64,000 bases of DNA, from the NCBI GenBank assembly GCA_017979445.1, contig CM030706.1, forward strand, positions 31,699,330 through 31,763,329, in the 5' to 3' direction. The notes beneath the pieces are model-generated. The model was given only the letters and a program-made list of their open reading frames with translations, ran no database searches and was not told where the DNA came from. This document shows, one piece after another, positions 10,120 to 23,696 of this stretch (within the stretch, counting starts at the first letter, position 1; every line of letters begins with the position of its first letter). Position numbers and translations under genes: made by a program. Origin of the DNA: Akebia trifoliata. Lineage: Eukaryota; Streptophyta; Magnoliopsida; Ranunculales; Lardizabalaceae.

Positions 10120-13100
10120 ATGGCGTCTAGGTTAAGGGTTTCGATCTGCTTCTGTATATTAATTTCTACTCTTTTTGTTTCATCTATGAGATTGATCTCT
10201 GCAGAGGAAGAAAAAGATCAGTCTCGAGAGTTCGTTCTGACTCTCGATCATTCTAACTTCTCTGAAACTGTTAGTAAACACTCATTCATCGTCGTTGAGT
10301 TCTACGCTCCATGGTAACGCTTCTTATTCTTCTTTAAATTCGTGTTTTTTTTTTTACTGTGCTACTTCTTGTTGATTGATCTTCGGTTCGAATTGCTTTC
10401 CTCTGTTCCCATGGATGAGAAGCAAATGAAACGATTTCATGAAAAAATATCGTATAATCGGGGATGAATTTTCATTCTGTGCGTGTCAGATCATGAATTA
10501 TTAACTAATTTTTCGGTTTTTTGAGTTGTTTTAATTGAATTTTTGGAAATTCGTGTTGATTTGCTAGTTATCAATCACTAAAAGAGGGATTTTATGGGAG
10601 AAAGAACATTATTTTGGATTTGTTATGTAATTAAAAAGAGCAACTATGAGAAACTAATACATCATTGATAAAACTAAGTTGATCATATATTTTTGGGTTC
10701 TAGATATAAATTTTGGATCTCTAAAGGTAATAGTGTTAATGGTTGCGAAAGAAAAAGAAAAAGAAAAATCATTTTGGTGTGTTTCAAATTTGGGATAAAT
10801 ATTAGCATCATTGTTGCATTGGTGACCACCCAAACCAATACATGTATCGATAAAGGTTACTTGGATCTAAATGATGAATTCCTTGGAGCATAGAATGTAT
10901 GCTTGAGTCAATAAACTGATCGTTTCCTTAATATGGTAAAGTCGTCGGCCCCAACTACAGTACACTATAAAGAATTAGCACCACCCCCACAACGTACGAC
11001 AACCCCTGACGCTTCAGCCCCCTAATATGGGGCCTATTCTGGATGGGATGTAGGCTTTTCAGCCTATATTTGTTTAGTGTGAAAGCAATTTGACCCAATA
11101 TTTTAAAAAACGGACTGATAATCAAATCGAAATTTTCCTCAACTGGTCGGAACCCGGTTCAATTTGGTCAGACCAATTTCTATTAATTTAACTAATCATA
11201 TAAAATCATTAAATTATTCGATGTTTATCGATTTTCAGTTTTTCACTTTATGTAAAAGTCCTAAAAAAATTTGTAACTTGATATTTGATAACTAGAAAAG
11301 GTAGAAGTCGTTGTAGATTTTTTTATTTAATTATAAGATTTAAGAAGATTTTTGTATTTATTTAAAGACCCCTAAAAAGAAAAATAATTTCGTAAATTTA
11401 ACGATTTTATTTACTAATATAATTGTTAGAGTTTTAGTAGGTCTCTGAATTTGTTTGATAATAAATTAATACAAATATAAAGGATTGATTTCTAGATTTT
11501 CTAAGATTTTATCTGATTTTTTTTTTTTGCAAGAGAATCTAAGAATGAATCTTTGAATATTTTTAAATTTCCAGAAAAACGTTCCTTGGTAGAGGATGGT
11601 TTTCACTGTTGAATCATTGATTTTTAAAAAGCCGACGGTTCTTGATTGCACAACGGTTTCTATTGCATGTAGGCTTTTCAGCCTCCATTTTCTTAGTGTG
11701 AAAGCAATTTGGCCCCTCCCGGAGATATTCAATGTTGCTGGCCCACACTGTAAGACTATATTACACTATAAGGAAGTAGTCCCACCCCCCAATGTACAAG
11801 AACCCTTGATGCTTTGGCCCCTCCCGGAGATATTCAGTATTGCTGGCCCACACAGTCTTCCTTTCTGTCTCTTTTCATCAATGAGAAAACCTTTCGTTCT
11901 TTCGAATGATTATAAGAAAGACCACTAAACCAAATTTGTTTAAGTGGTGTTGTAGAACGGTGAATGGATTTAGTATTAAAAATCTTCTGCTTGTTCAGAA
12001 GATTAAGATAATGTTGGGTGCATTTAATTGATTCAAGAAGGGTGGTTATTTTGTTGCTGTAATACTCTGTTATTTATATTCGTTTCCCCTAATTGGATTT
12101 ATTTCTTTCACCCACTTGACAGGTGTGGGCACTGTAAAAATCTTGCTCCCGAGGTAACCAATTTTCTCGATTCAATTGTTTTAAATCCTGATTTTTTTTT
12201 CTATGTTGTAATAACTCATACATTTTTTATAATTATGTGTATCACAAAGAGTCTGAAAATATCGATTTCAACCTAAAAGTTCTCTCTCTTAATTTTAGTA
12301 TGAGAAAGCCGCGTCTCTGTTGAGTAGCCATGACCCTCCAGCTATTCTTGCAAAGGTTGATGCTAATGATGAAGTAAACAAAGAACTTGCTAGTAAATTT
12401 GAGATTCAGGGCTTTCCCACTCTTAAGATATTTAGAGATGGAGGAAAAAATGTTCAAGAATACAACGGTCCTATGGATGCTGATGGTATAGTTGCATATA
12501 TGAAGAAACAACTTGGTCCGGCATCAGTTGAAATAAAATCTGTAGAAGAAGCTAGTAATCTTATCAATGACAAGAGTGTATTTGTTGTAAGTGTTTCCTT
12601 GCTTATTTGATTGTATATTTCTCTCCTTGTTTTACGGGAACGCTTAATCATTATTGACTACTTTGCAAATTCTTTAGGTGGGATTGTTCCCAGAATTTTC
12701 TGGGGAGGAATTTCAGAACTTCTCAATTTTGGCTGAGAAGTTGCGCTCCGACTATGATTTTGGTCATACACTTGATGCTAAACTCCTTCCACGAGGGGAT
12801 GCAGTTAAGGGGCCAATAGTTAGGTTGTTCAAGCCATTTGATGAGCTTTTTGTCGACTCCCAGGTAGTGATGGTGTCTTTTGTTTTCTAGCTTCTGGAAT
12901 CTTCGTCGGATTTCTGGGTTTTTATTTGTTTTTCCCTTGTAGGATTTTCATGTGGATGCTTTGGCAAAGTTCGTTGAAGAAGCTAGTGTGCCTGTTGTCA
13001 CTATTTTCAACCGTGATCCAATTAACCGCCCATTTCTCATGAAGTTCTTTGATAGCCCCAATGCCAAGGTAAAATACCTTATTTAGTTGGTGGAGTTAAC

Positions 13101-16100
13101 CTAAACACACTTTTAATATGTTTTCTTACTAGTGAATCCATCTATTCATTGTTAATGTTGGAGAACTCAGCTGCCTATCTAGTAGTATACTCTTGGATGG
13201 GGAAAGGTGGACTACTGTCTCTTATGAAATTCTTAATATTTTCCTTTTGTAGAAGGAATCAGACCATCCAACATTTAAATCACCTCTTTTGATCATGCAG
13301 CCAATCTAAATTTTAACCTATAAATCCAATAACAAGTAAAAATATAATTTATTTTATGTTCCTTTAATCTTTTTAGTAGGTTCCATTCTGTCTTTCTTTT
13401 CTTTTTTTAAATTATTGTTCCTTTTCTTAAGAATCATCGTAAAAGCTGGTTTTCAATAGATGATAATGTTTTTTATAGCTTTGTCCCTATTAATTTCATC
13501 ATTGATTTGGCAGATTGTCTAAAATGCTCTTAGTAATATTAGCATTGACCTAGGTTTTTTACTTGAAAGTAAAATTTGGTGTTGCCCACCACTCCCCATG
13601 TATTCTCTGATTGATTGTATCTCTTGGACAGGTTTTGATGTTTATATGTTAGTGTTTAGAAGAGAGAGAGAGATTTAGAGGAGAAGTTTAGAGAGAGGCT
13701 CTATAGAGTTATTTCTATGAGCCTCCTCTCTTATATTTATATAAGAGAATTAGGGCTATGGTTAAGTAGGACATGTGGAACTGGAAAAGACCAGTTTGCC
13801 CCCACACGTCCTATACATACCAATAACACTCCCCTTCAAGTTGGAAAGTCCAACTTGGAACAAACTAAAGAAGCTACAGAAAATAAACTACTAAAGAAGA
13901 GAAAATAAAAGAAACTAAAGAAAAGATACCACTCCCCCTCAAGTTGGAGCATAAATATGAAGTAAATCCAGCTTGGAGCAAATAAGACTGAGGTGACTAC
14001 AGTTAAGTGGGACATGTGGAACTGGAAAAGACCAGTATGCCCCCACACATCCTATACATACCAATAACATATGTTTCAAATACAATGCAGCTAGTTTCAT
14101 GATGCATCATTACCTGATTCTTTCAATCTTTTTTTTTACCTATTCCCCCTTTTGAATGGTTTTACTGAAAAATATATTATTTGTATTGGCTATTTCTTAA
14201 TGGGATAGGCCATGCTGTTTTTAAACTTCAGCAGTGAACTTGTTGACACTTTCAAATCAAAACTCCATGATGTTGCCAAACATTACAAGGGGAAGGGTGT
14301 AAATTTTCTGATCGGTGACCTTGAGGACAGTGAAGGAGCCTTTCAGGTTATACCTACTCTTATCTTTTTTTCAAACTACATGTCTTTTGTTGGTATCTGT
14401 CACTCAATATCATTTGTTGGGTTATTTATTATTTGTTTGCATAAACAGTATTTTGGCCTTAAAAATGATCAAGCGCCCCTCATCCTCATTGATAACCATG
14501 ATGAGAAGAAATATCTTAAACAAAATTTAGAGCCGGATCATATTGCACCTTGGTTGAAGGAATACATGGTGATGCTTCTTGTTCTTCTCTTCCATTAACG
14601 ATCATGTTGTATATTTGATGTGTTACTACTACATTAGTTTCCTGACTCACCTAAATTACTTGCAGGATGGCAGTTTGAAACCATACACAAAGTCAGAACC
14701 TATTCCTGAAGTTAACAGTGAGCCTGTTAAGGTGGTTGTTGCTGACAGTCTTCAGAATATCGTGTTCAACTCCGGTAAAAATGGTATGTATTTTCATCAA
14801 CTTTTTTGCATCCTTTATATTATTTTTAGTCCTTTTCTTTTCTCATCTTCACCATGTATGGATTCATTAGTACTTTTCCCACTGATGCTTATTTTGACAA
14901 TTAGGTTGTGCATGATTTAATTCAATGTTATCCTGGAATTACTCCTGTCATGGTATTCATTTATTTTGTTTTCCCATAAAATATGTTATTTTTAACTAGT
15001 TTGAATATTATTTTTTGACCTTAAACCCTACCACTTCACCAGTTTACCTACAAAAAAAAAAATGGTTTGTGCATATTTACTTACTTTTATGCACCTTTAT
15101 CAATGAGGTACATAGGTAATCTCTAACTTAGGGGTCTTTTTCATCCAGAATATGGCCAACACACCATTTGCATGCAATAACGAAGTATTTGATGTGGGTA
15201 CACCATCTCAAAGTGTCCAAGTAGCATAACATGGGAAAAATAGTTAAAAGGAGGTCATCAATATTCACTAATATTTCAACATTTTGTATTTGGTGTTCAC
15301 TTAAAAGGCATGTTCTTGAGGTTTATGCTCTGTCTCTTGAATCATACACTCAAGATTTAGGCTCTCGAGGCACCCTCCCCTCCCCTACCCTATAAAATGG
15401 CTATATTCAGTACAATCAAAATGGCTATTCGTGGGGATTACTTTTGCTGATTTTGTTTTTAGATGGAGCTCTTTATGTAATCACTAATGTTGTTTTTTTC
15501 TTTCTTTGTTGTTCTCTGTGAGGCTCTCTCGGCTTCTTTGTTTCTTGTTTCCCCTTTTCTCAACATATTATACTTTTCAAAACAAAACAAAAATTCACTC
15601 TACGTTTAAGAAATTTAATTATGAATTTCTTAAGTCACTAACCTGGGGGCATACTCTTGCACACTGTTTTGTTCTACTTTAGATTTTTCTTTTGTGTCAT
15701 ACCCTCTCAAATGTGATCATTCATGGCACTTGGGGTTTGGTTGCATTTGTGATCCTCTATTAACAATTAATGTTGTCTTGAATGCTTTGATTTTAGATGG
15801 CCCATGAATTAAAGAAGTTTTGGTCCTCTTTGTGGATAACTAATACAATTTAGGATAGCAATAATGACATTAATTTATCCTTATGATATTAAAAATGTAA
15901 GTAAAGCTAAAAACTCTCCAATATCAATTGCACAATTTCTGCTAGATAGTTGGTTTGGTTACAACAATTTTATGATGTTCCGTATGAAATAATGATCTAG
16001 CATTGATGTATCACCTTGAAGACAAGTGAGAATAAAATCTGAATTAGAATGCTCAAAATCTTTATTCATCTTTTCTGAAACTTTTTCCTTATGCTTCAGT

Positions 16101-18007
16101 CTACATGTTTTCTGAAGCAAGGATGATGATTTGACATATTTTGTTCCTGCAGTTCTACTGGAGTTTTATGCGCCATGGTGTGGACATTGCCAGAAATTGG
16201 CTCCAATCTTAGATGAAGTGGCTGTCTCATTTCAAAATGATGCAGATGTCATTATTGCTAAGATTGTAAGATTACTTCTTGCTTAGACTGTCAATAGTGA
16301 TTAGTTTATGCTATATTGCTATTTTCCTTTCAGTATCCCCTTAGTGATAAAATTTGGTTGCAGAGATGTAATATAAACCAGTTGTACCATAAACATAAAA
16401 GGGTACATAGTGAAGAGTGAGCTCCCATGCTATCATGGTGAGTGATGAACCATGTATGATATCATTCATGGTGTGTGATGAACTAAGGTTCCACTACTCT
16501 TGAATTGAATCAAATGGTAACATAAAGTTGGGGGGATATGTCATAATTTTCCATTTGCAAATGATCCATGTATATCACATTTTATTAGTCTTCAATAGAG
16601 ATTGCATGGTTCAACTGTTGAAAACCTGCATTTGCAACCCAGAGACCATTGTTGCTAACGTCATAAGTTTTCTTTAATGCTTGATTAGGTAACAGAATTA
16701 AGGATTATGCTATCTTTTTTATAGCATTCCTAGTAATAGTGAATTCACAGTATTGCCAACATGACTTTCATGCTGAGGAATGATACCATAGCCCCTAGAC
16801 TACATGGGAAGCTTGGGTTCTTGATGCCATGGTCAAAGATGAGTGATATCGTGCTCAACCATAGATATCCTTTATCAGTAGTAAATCTTGTTTGCTAGCT
16901 TCTCAGCAATTTGTCCCATTGATTAACAAATATCCTAGAAATTTTCTTTGAGTCATAAATGAAGCATTCCTACTAGTATTGAATAGTGTTTTTCAACTAG
17001 ACATCCATGTAGAGGTATGATACTATAGTCCCTAGAGTACATGGGAAGCTTGGGTTCTTGATACAATGATCAAAGATGAGTGCAGTCCTGGTCAACCTTG
17101 GATATATTTCTTGGTTTGACCAACCCAACCGGCACTTTCCGACAAAGTCCTTGTGAATTTTGGAACCTTTGTTTAGTTAGGGGATTTGACAGCATCCATG
17201 AGGAGGCCAAATTGTTTGTTAATATAAAAAAAAAGACCGGCATTTCAAGTTTTGATATCCTATTTATAAGTTGTAAATCTAGTCTGCTAATTTCTCTATC
17301 TGCAATTCATCCTATTGATTCACATGTTTGTGAGAGATTTTTTCTTAACGAGTAAATTTAGAGAAAAGATCATCCCTATTTTTATTGGTTTTATTCTATT
17401 TGTATTGACCTTTGACAGTCAGCATTGCTTTGTTGGTTCTAATGTTTTAAAATTTTCTTCTCTATGTATTTTCTCTCCTTTTTATATCTGTAATGCCCTA
17501 AAGGATGGTTATTTTGGCATGCTCCAAGAGGCAAATTATTTTGGCATGCTCCTTGGGCTAAGAATGCTGTACATAGAAACTCTTTGTATGTAGTGGATTC
17601 TGTTATCTAGTTTTGTACTTTACATTAATAAATTCTTATGTCACTTTTCAAAGTATATATATATACAAATATACAAATATTCACATTCCACTACCAAAAA
17701 TGATATATTCACATTCTTAAGTCATGAATTGTCTAACATCTCAAATTTATTAGCTGCTTCTTGCATTTCTTGGCATCACCTGTGTATCTTAAATTCACCT
17801 CTTGTAATTGCTTTCTAGGATGCAACTGCCAATGATTTCCCAAAAGATAGTTTTGACGTTAAAGGTTTCCCAACCATATACTTTAAATCAGCAAGTGGCA
17901 ACATAGTGCTGCATGATGGAGGCAGGACAAAGGAGGATATAATTGAATTTATTCAGAAGAATCGGGATACAACTGTCCCGCAGGACTCGCCAAAAGATGA
18001 GCTATGA
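10120..18007 (+). CDS. Protein disulfide isomerase (PDIL1-type), ten coding exons
   Basis: Encodes an ER-lumen enzyme that forms, breaks and reshuffles disulfide bonds in secretory proteins. Inferred exons: 10120-10313, 12123-12153, 12299-12586, 12678-12863, 12943-13068, 14209-14346, 14449-14568, 14666-14783, 16153-16265, 17819-18007. All introns are GT-AG and the frame is open throughout, giving 500 residues, the usual size of plant class-I PDI. Residues 1-27 form a signal peptide with a hydrophobic core. Thioredoxin domain a has [13 protein letters not shown] (CGHC at 66-69), split by intron 1. The redox-inactive b and b' domains follow (about 145-360). Domain a' has [12 protein letters not shown] (CGHC at 410-413) and both catalytic domains keep the GFPT cis-proline loop. 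The last four residues are KDEL, the ER retrieval signal. It resembles Arabidopsis PDIL1-1/PDIL1-2. Introns 5, 8 and 9 exceed 1 kb and intron 5 holds retrotransposon-like sequence. No disabling change is seen. Confidence 0.95.
13660..14072. repeat. LTR-like repeat with 241-bp-spaced direct copies in PDI intron 5
   Basis: Two direct copies (13761-13828 and 14002-14069) share 'gacatgtggaactggaaaag' and 'catcctatacataccaataac', with only a few differences. Between them is actccccctcaagttggagc, a phrase often found in Ty1-copia LTR regions of plants, and 13660-13740 is GA/CT-rich with a possible TATA. This is probably a copia LTR fragment or a small non-autonomous element that inserted into the intron. 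Boundaries are approximate. Confidence 0.45.
16719..17115 (+). repeat. Direct duplication inside PDI intron 9
   Basis: The phrase tacatgggaagcttgggttc at 16801 recurs at 17038, and surrounding blocks (agcattccta, atgataccatagcccctaga, tcaaagatgagtg) are also duplicated at a spacing of about 237-247 bp. A further partial copy of the following segment lies near 17273. It has no coding meaning; it only lengthens the intron. Confidence 0.55.
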
Positions 18008-18012
18008 TGAAG

Positions 18013-19576
18013 GTAATGATCTAACCTTCTGTCATCTACCTTTTTTATGAAGTTGAGTAGTCCCAGTTATCCCTTTGATTGGATCATCAATATGAACATA
18101 TTAAGAACCATGGTTTTACGACATGTGTTAATTTTATGCATCTTAATTTTTCATTATGAATCTGTTAGTATTTGTGATGGTAATCAAGGTATTCTTTGCA
18201 AAATAGTTTATCCTTATTCTGAATTTCTTGGTTCTTCCCAACCTCACCTTTAGCCCTTTTCAATGTTGGCACCTTAATACATTTTCCTATAAAATAAAAA
18301 AAATAAAGAAGGAATCCTTTAGTCTTCAACTACTTTAGCCATGTGTTGGGATATTTGGTTGGAACAGAACAACAGGGCCTTTGAAGGATTGACTGAAACA
18401 CTCTTTGCATGAGGTCCTTGTATCTATTTTGGAATTAATTTTCTATTGGAGCTGGAACTTCAAGGGATATAAAGGATCATCTTTTAAGATATCTTATTTA
18501 AGTTGGGTTTATTATGTCATGATTGAGTGCTTGTAGTTTTTACTTTCTTTCCTTCTGCTTCTTGTTGCCTTGTAGGGTGGCCATCTTTTCTTTTTTTTCT
18601 TATTAATAAGTTGTTTTACGTATCTATCAAAAAAGAAATAATACTTTGCTTGCCATAAGAAATTATTTGGGTATCTTGGGTTTATGTGATTTAGGAAGAA
18701 CCAATGGAGGGTGGGTGGTGGACATCATTTTGCCAATAAGGAACACTTATTACCCAAAATGGGTGCTTTGGAATTTTGTGCAATATCTTTACATGGGGAA
18801 TTACTCTCTCCCATTTCTTCTTTCATATCTTCTTTGGTTGGTCCACACAAATCCTATTTTTCCATTCCAATTTACCCTGGATCATATCTTCTATAAAAAC
18901 ATGCTTTGGATCTTATCATTCAACCCAAATCCATGTTCTATGGACATGTTTCACATTTTATTAGTGCCTTAAATGTACATGTTAGTTCTTCAAACCATCT
19001 CAATTCAAGACCAAAGAATATATGACTAGTGAGTGATGTTGACATATTTAATGGATGGAGTAGAGATGAATTGTGCTCTTAAACAATTTTAGGTTGGGAG
19101 GATATAGCGTATTTTTTTTTTTTTTTTGCATTATCTTTGATTTTGATTACATGAGAAATCCCAGGGTCTATGAGAACTGAAAATAAATGTAGGGACTGAG
19201 AGAATTAAATGGAAACAGAGTTAATAATATGGAGAGAGATAATTAAATAAACCGTCACGGACTTGAAGTATCATTCTCTCCCATCTAAAAACAAATTCCT
19301 CAAAGTTGGGCCAGAAAAATAGGAGTGATTTGATCTAATGCATAAGAGCACTAATTGGTGCCTGGCAAAGGTTCTTATCATCTTAATAGCCATATCTTAA
19401 GGTTTCCATCACTGTGGCCTTGCTTTATAAAAAAAAATTATTTCGAGCACTGTTTTCATATTTACGCCTAATCTCTCCTCTTTAACCTATACTTGTCAGT
19501 AACCCTAGATACGATTAAATTATCCGTATTTTTATGTGCTTCTGAAGTTCAAAATATATCTGTTTTGATATTGCAG
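18013..19576 (+). other. Intron in the 3' untranslated region of the PDI gene
   Basis: Five bases after the stop codon the sequence aag|gtaatg looks like a donor, and ttgcag|gaagg at 19571-19577 like an acceptor. The 1.56-kb interval contains no open frame of note; several short frames around 18646-18972 are chance. If it is an intron, the exon junction would sit only 5 nt after the stop, too close to trigger nonsense-mediated decay. Alternatively transcription may end within it. Confidence 0.5.
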
Positions 19577-19890
19577 GAAGGGCGAGAGAATATTACTCAA
19601 TAAAAGTAGAAAGTATGCACAGAAATTTCTCCAACAGCTCTCTCTCATTTTGTTACTGAATAAATTTGGGGATCGTTAAGGTTTTGTGCATTTTCTAGTT
19701 TTCAGTTTTTTGGGGATAGAGTGTTTAGTGGTTAGAATTGTTGGCGGTGGCCAGATGTAGCTCAGCTTTTCCTAATTTATATTTCAGTTTATATATATAG
19801 TCTCTCTTTAATGGCTTCTTCACTTCTAATCTCCACCATCAGTACCTGAGCAAACTTTTCAAAGAAAACAACTGTAATTCTTTAAACTAA
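19577..19890 (+). other. Terminal 3' UTR exon of the PDI gene (approximate end)
   Basis: Sequence following the inferred acceptor is T-rich and non-coding (ttttctagttttcagttttttgg), with AATAAA-like ctgaataaattt at 19658-19669. The real polyadenylation site cannot be fixed from sequence alone. Confidence 0.4.
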
Positions 19891-20562
19891 AGAATGCTTG
19901 TAGGCTATGGAAAGCAAATAATTCTTAAGAGGCCAATAATTTAGCCTACATTGAGAACCATTTAAGACCCAGAAGAAACAATGATCAATAATATGGTGGG
20001 AGCCTATATTGAGCTCATTTTAAGGTCCAATGGAGACGATCCAATCGAAAGTACCAACTTAGCTGAGTTTGTAAGGTGTGTGCAGAGTTGATCTCACGAC
20101 CAAGTGACCCCAAGCATACTCAAGCTTAGAAGCTCAGACTATTGCTAAATCTTGTGGTGACACATGTCCTTATGTTACTGGTCAGGAAAATAACCCTCCA
20201 CAACAATCACCATAAGTTTGAAGGAAAGGTATTAGAGTAGTAAAATAGGATGCATTTGTAATAAGGTGAGGTCTATTGTGATACACCTTTGGATCGAATT
20301 AGTTAAGATTTGTATTAGATCAGAATCTCTATTTAAGATTTCATTTTATTATTTTATATATAAACCATACTAGTGTTCTTGTAATCAATACGTTTCTCCT
20401 AATATTTGATTTAATTATTTTATATTAGAAAACTAATTTTAAAATGAAACATTACAGCATCTAACTACTTTCTATTACTAATATGAACAAAATTGATCTC
20501 TATGTATTAAAGTAAAAAAGAGTTATAGAGGGGCAAGTGAGATAGTTTGTCTTGGGATCATC
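19891..20562. other. Intergenic space between convergent genes
   Basis: No gene or clear repeat seen. This 0.7-kb AT-rich stretch must hold the 3' ends and polyadenylation signals of both the PDI gene (+) and the response regulator gene (-). Confidence 0.5.
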
Positions 20563-23500
20563 CTACGTGTCACCCTTGATTAAATTAGTCAAGAACTCGT
20601 AATACACCCCAATTAAGCCTTTGAATTTGGGTCGTCCCTCATCGGGGACAAGAGCTATGGCTTTCCTCTTGTTTGTGTTGTTGTACTTGTCATCGCCATC
20701 GTTGTCATTGTTGTTGTTGCTACTAGAATTTAGTGATTTTAGAAGGCGAAGTTGAAGCTTCTTCACATCTGATAATTGAAGTGGTTTCAATAGGAACTCT
20801 TCTGCTCCTCCTTCCAAGCACCTGTTGTTAATCAACAAAAAGGAAAACATCGTAAACAATTCAATTAGGTGTTCATTTCTCAATATTCAATCAAGAATTG
20901 GACGGCTAAGAATGTTTTGATCCCAAGGTAAGATACTGGAAACAAATAGAGGATATTATAGCCTATTCAAAGACTTAATGTCCCTGTTTTAGAATGTGTT
21001 TTAACTGAATAATTAGATGCATGCAGTGGAGTTTTATATTTATTACTTATATAATAAAATGCAATTGTAGGACTCACTTTTGTGATGGATAAACTTTCAT
21101 CCAGTTAGGATAAATATCTTATCCAACAATAATTTTTGTGAGTCTTACTTTATTGTATTTCCTCTTCACCTCATTTATAATAGTTTTGTCTAGTATAAAC
21201 ATTGAAATAAAGGAGTAGAATCTACACAACCTTACTTCATTGCTTTTCCTCATCTTCCCTCCCCTCAACTTTATTAGCTTTCTTCTTCCCCCCCTCTTTT
21301 TTTTCAATATTACCCTTTCTAATTTTATTATCTTTCCTTTTGACCCTTTTAATCCCAAGAGGATGCTTGTGTTGGAGGCACAGGCAAACTCTAGTATATA
21401 AAATAAAACAAGATGGTTGTCACTGTTGTGTTTATTTTCCGCATAAAGGGGTTCAAATTCAATTCCACATGTATTTCAAGGATAACTTTTAGCTATTGCC
21501 TTTTTCACTTTTCTCCATTTTCAAGAATACCCCCTCCTACTTTATACATTGTTCTTCTTCTTCTCCTCCTTAAATTCAAAGAGGATTCCCATGTTGGTAA
21601 ACAACTCTAGTTTGTATGTATAAACACAGGGTCAACGGCACATGTTAAAGTCCAATAAATACACTTAGAAAATTGAATTTTCTACCAAAAATGCGGTTGA
21701 GGGCACATGTTAAAGTGCAATAAATACACTTTGAAAATTGAATTTTCTACCAAAAATGCACTCAAAAGATTTTGTTTTACCAAAAAATACCCTTAAATAC
21801 TTATTTTCAAGGTGTATTTAATGCAATTTATCATGTGCCCTAAGGGAACATGTTAACAAAACCCATGTACATATAATAAGTTCATTTTCCATGTTTTATC
21901 CTTTTTAGGGTCGTTGGCTTGATGTTAGCCAATGAATTTGACTTTTATTTTTTTGAATTGAGGGGGAGGTGGGGTTACTAAAATTCCCTTTTTTAACCAA
22001 CATATTTTTTTTTTTTTAAAGCTTAAAGAAATTGACATACATGTTGATTCTTGATTGCACATTTTCCGAGGACATGACCACGACAGGAACGTCTTTCCAA
22101 GAAGATTTCTGCTCACGTAAGAGAAAATCACAATCCATCAAGTAAACTAAAAAACATATCAGATGGTAGAGAATTGAAGATGATAGTTGACCTTGACGCG
22201 TTGTAGCAAATCATAACCAGTCATCCCAGGCATACAGTAGTCTGTCATGATCATGTGAACCTTCACTGCCTGCATCTGATTAAGAAATAGGAATATTAGT
22301 CGACATTGAACCAATTTAAAAGCCCATTTATTAGAGACCACAATGGACCATTTGATAAGTTTCGATCTTAGCCCAAATGCAATTATTTGAACATGTGGTC
22401 ATGTGGTCATCATCTTTCTTAGGAAGACAAACACAATGCAATTATTTATCTCATATGAGACAAACTTGGCTAAAGGATTTAGACAATAATCCATCTTACA
22501 AGACTTTGAAGGCGCGCCATTTGACAATCGTGCATGTTCATCCAACATGGAGGCACCCAATTTCAAAGATTATAAGTTTTCAACAAACTCATAATGATCA
22601 TTGATCACCATGAATCTGAGGACGGAAATTAGAGTATTATTGAAAGCGTTGTTCTATGATGTGATCGACTAACTAGAGATTTTGATTAGAACTGATTGTG
22701 GTTATCACATCAGTTAGAATGGTTAGAATTTATTTAATTTTTCACATAAACTCTCTAAGGATTATGTAATTAATTGATCTTATTATTAATAAAATTTTAG
22801 TTTATCAAAAGCAAAGAATAAAATTAAAAACAACAAAATAGTCTTCACACACACACACACACAAAAAAATTGAGTTATATACACTAATAGATAATTTAGT
22901 CCGACTAGCCTTACTAAGATAGTAAGGATTTCACCCTCGCTAAGGATCTTTGGGATCAATTTGTGGCATCCAAAAACAAGATCCAATGGTTCAAGGTTGT
23001 AAATGATAAAATTCTAGGAACTTTGATATAAAAACAGTCCCAACAAAAAATTAGTTTTTACCGTTGAATTTCAATTTTAAGTTTTGGAGTTATGTGTAAA
23101 TTCGTTAGCTATCCATTTTCAAAACCTTGGACCAAGTTAGGAAAAAAAACGATTTTTTTATTTATTTTGGATCTGAGCTTTCCGAAGCAACTTAGAGGGC
23201 CATGGAGTTGGATTTCTGAGGTGGTAATCCATTTGAGCAAAACGACCATTAGTAAGGCCCCAATCTTTACTAAGTCAGGAAAATATTTCTCTTGATAAGT
23301 TTAGCCATCTTATTTCCAAAGGGATCTTTCATTACTCAAAAGAATAAAACGGGCTTTTAGTATGATATTCAATTAATATTACAGATTTGAATCTTACACC
23401 ATTATCAATGCTTTCTATGAAAAAAAATGAGATATGCTTTACAAATCCTTTTTTCTCGTTTCTATTCGGTTTAAATTTCACACAATTAATACAAATTAAC

Positions 23501-23652
23501 AAAACATTTTTTGTTCATAATTTTTTTAGTTTTTGATCTCTTGCTTGTTACATTTTTAAGAAAGCCATTTCATAAAGGGGGTTCTTGACTTAATCACCTC
23601 CCACATAAATGTGTGATCATCTGATAATTTTGACCTCGATTTAGAAAAAATA

Positions 23653-23696
<44 letters not shown>

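Noticed and set aside
18646..18972. 108-residue ORF in the 3' UTR intron of the PDI gene
   Set aside because: Three overlapping frames are open here; none shows a motif or plausible splice context.
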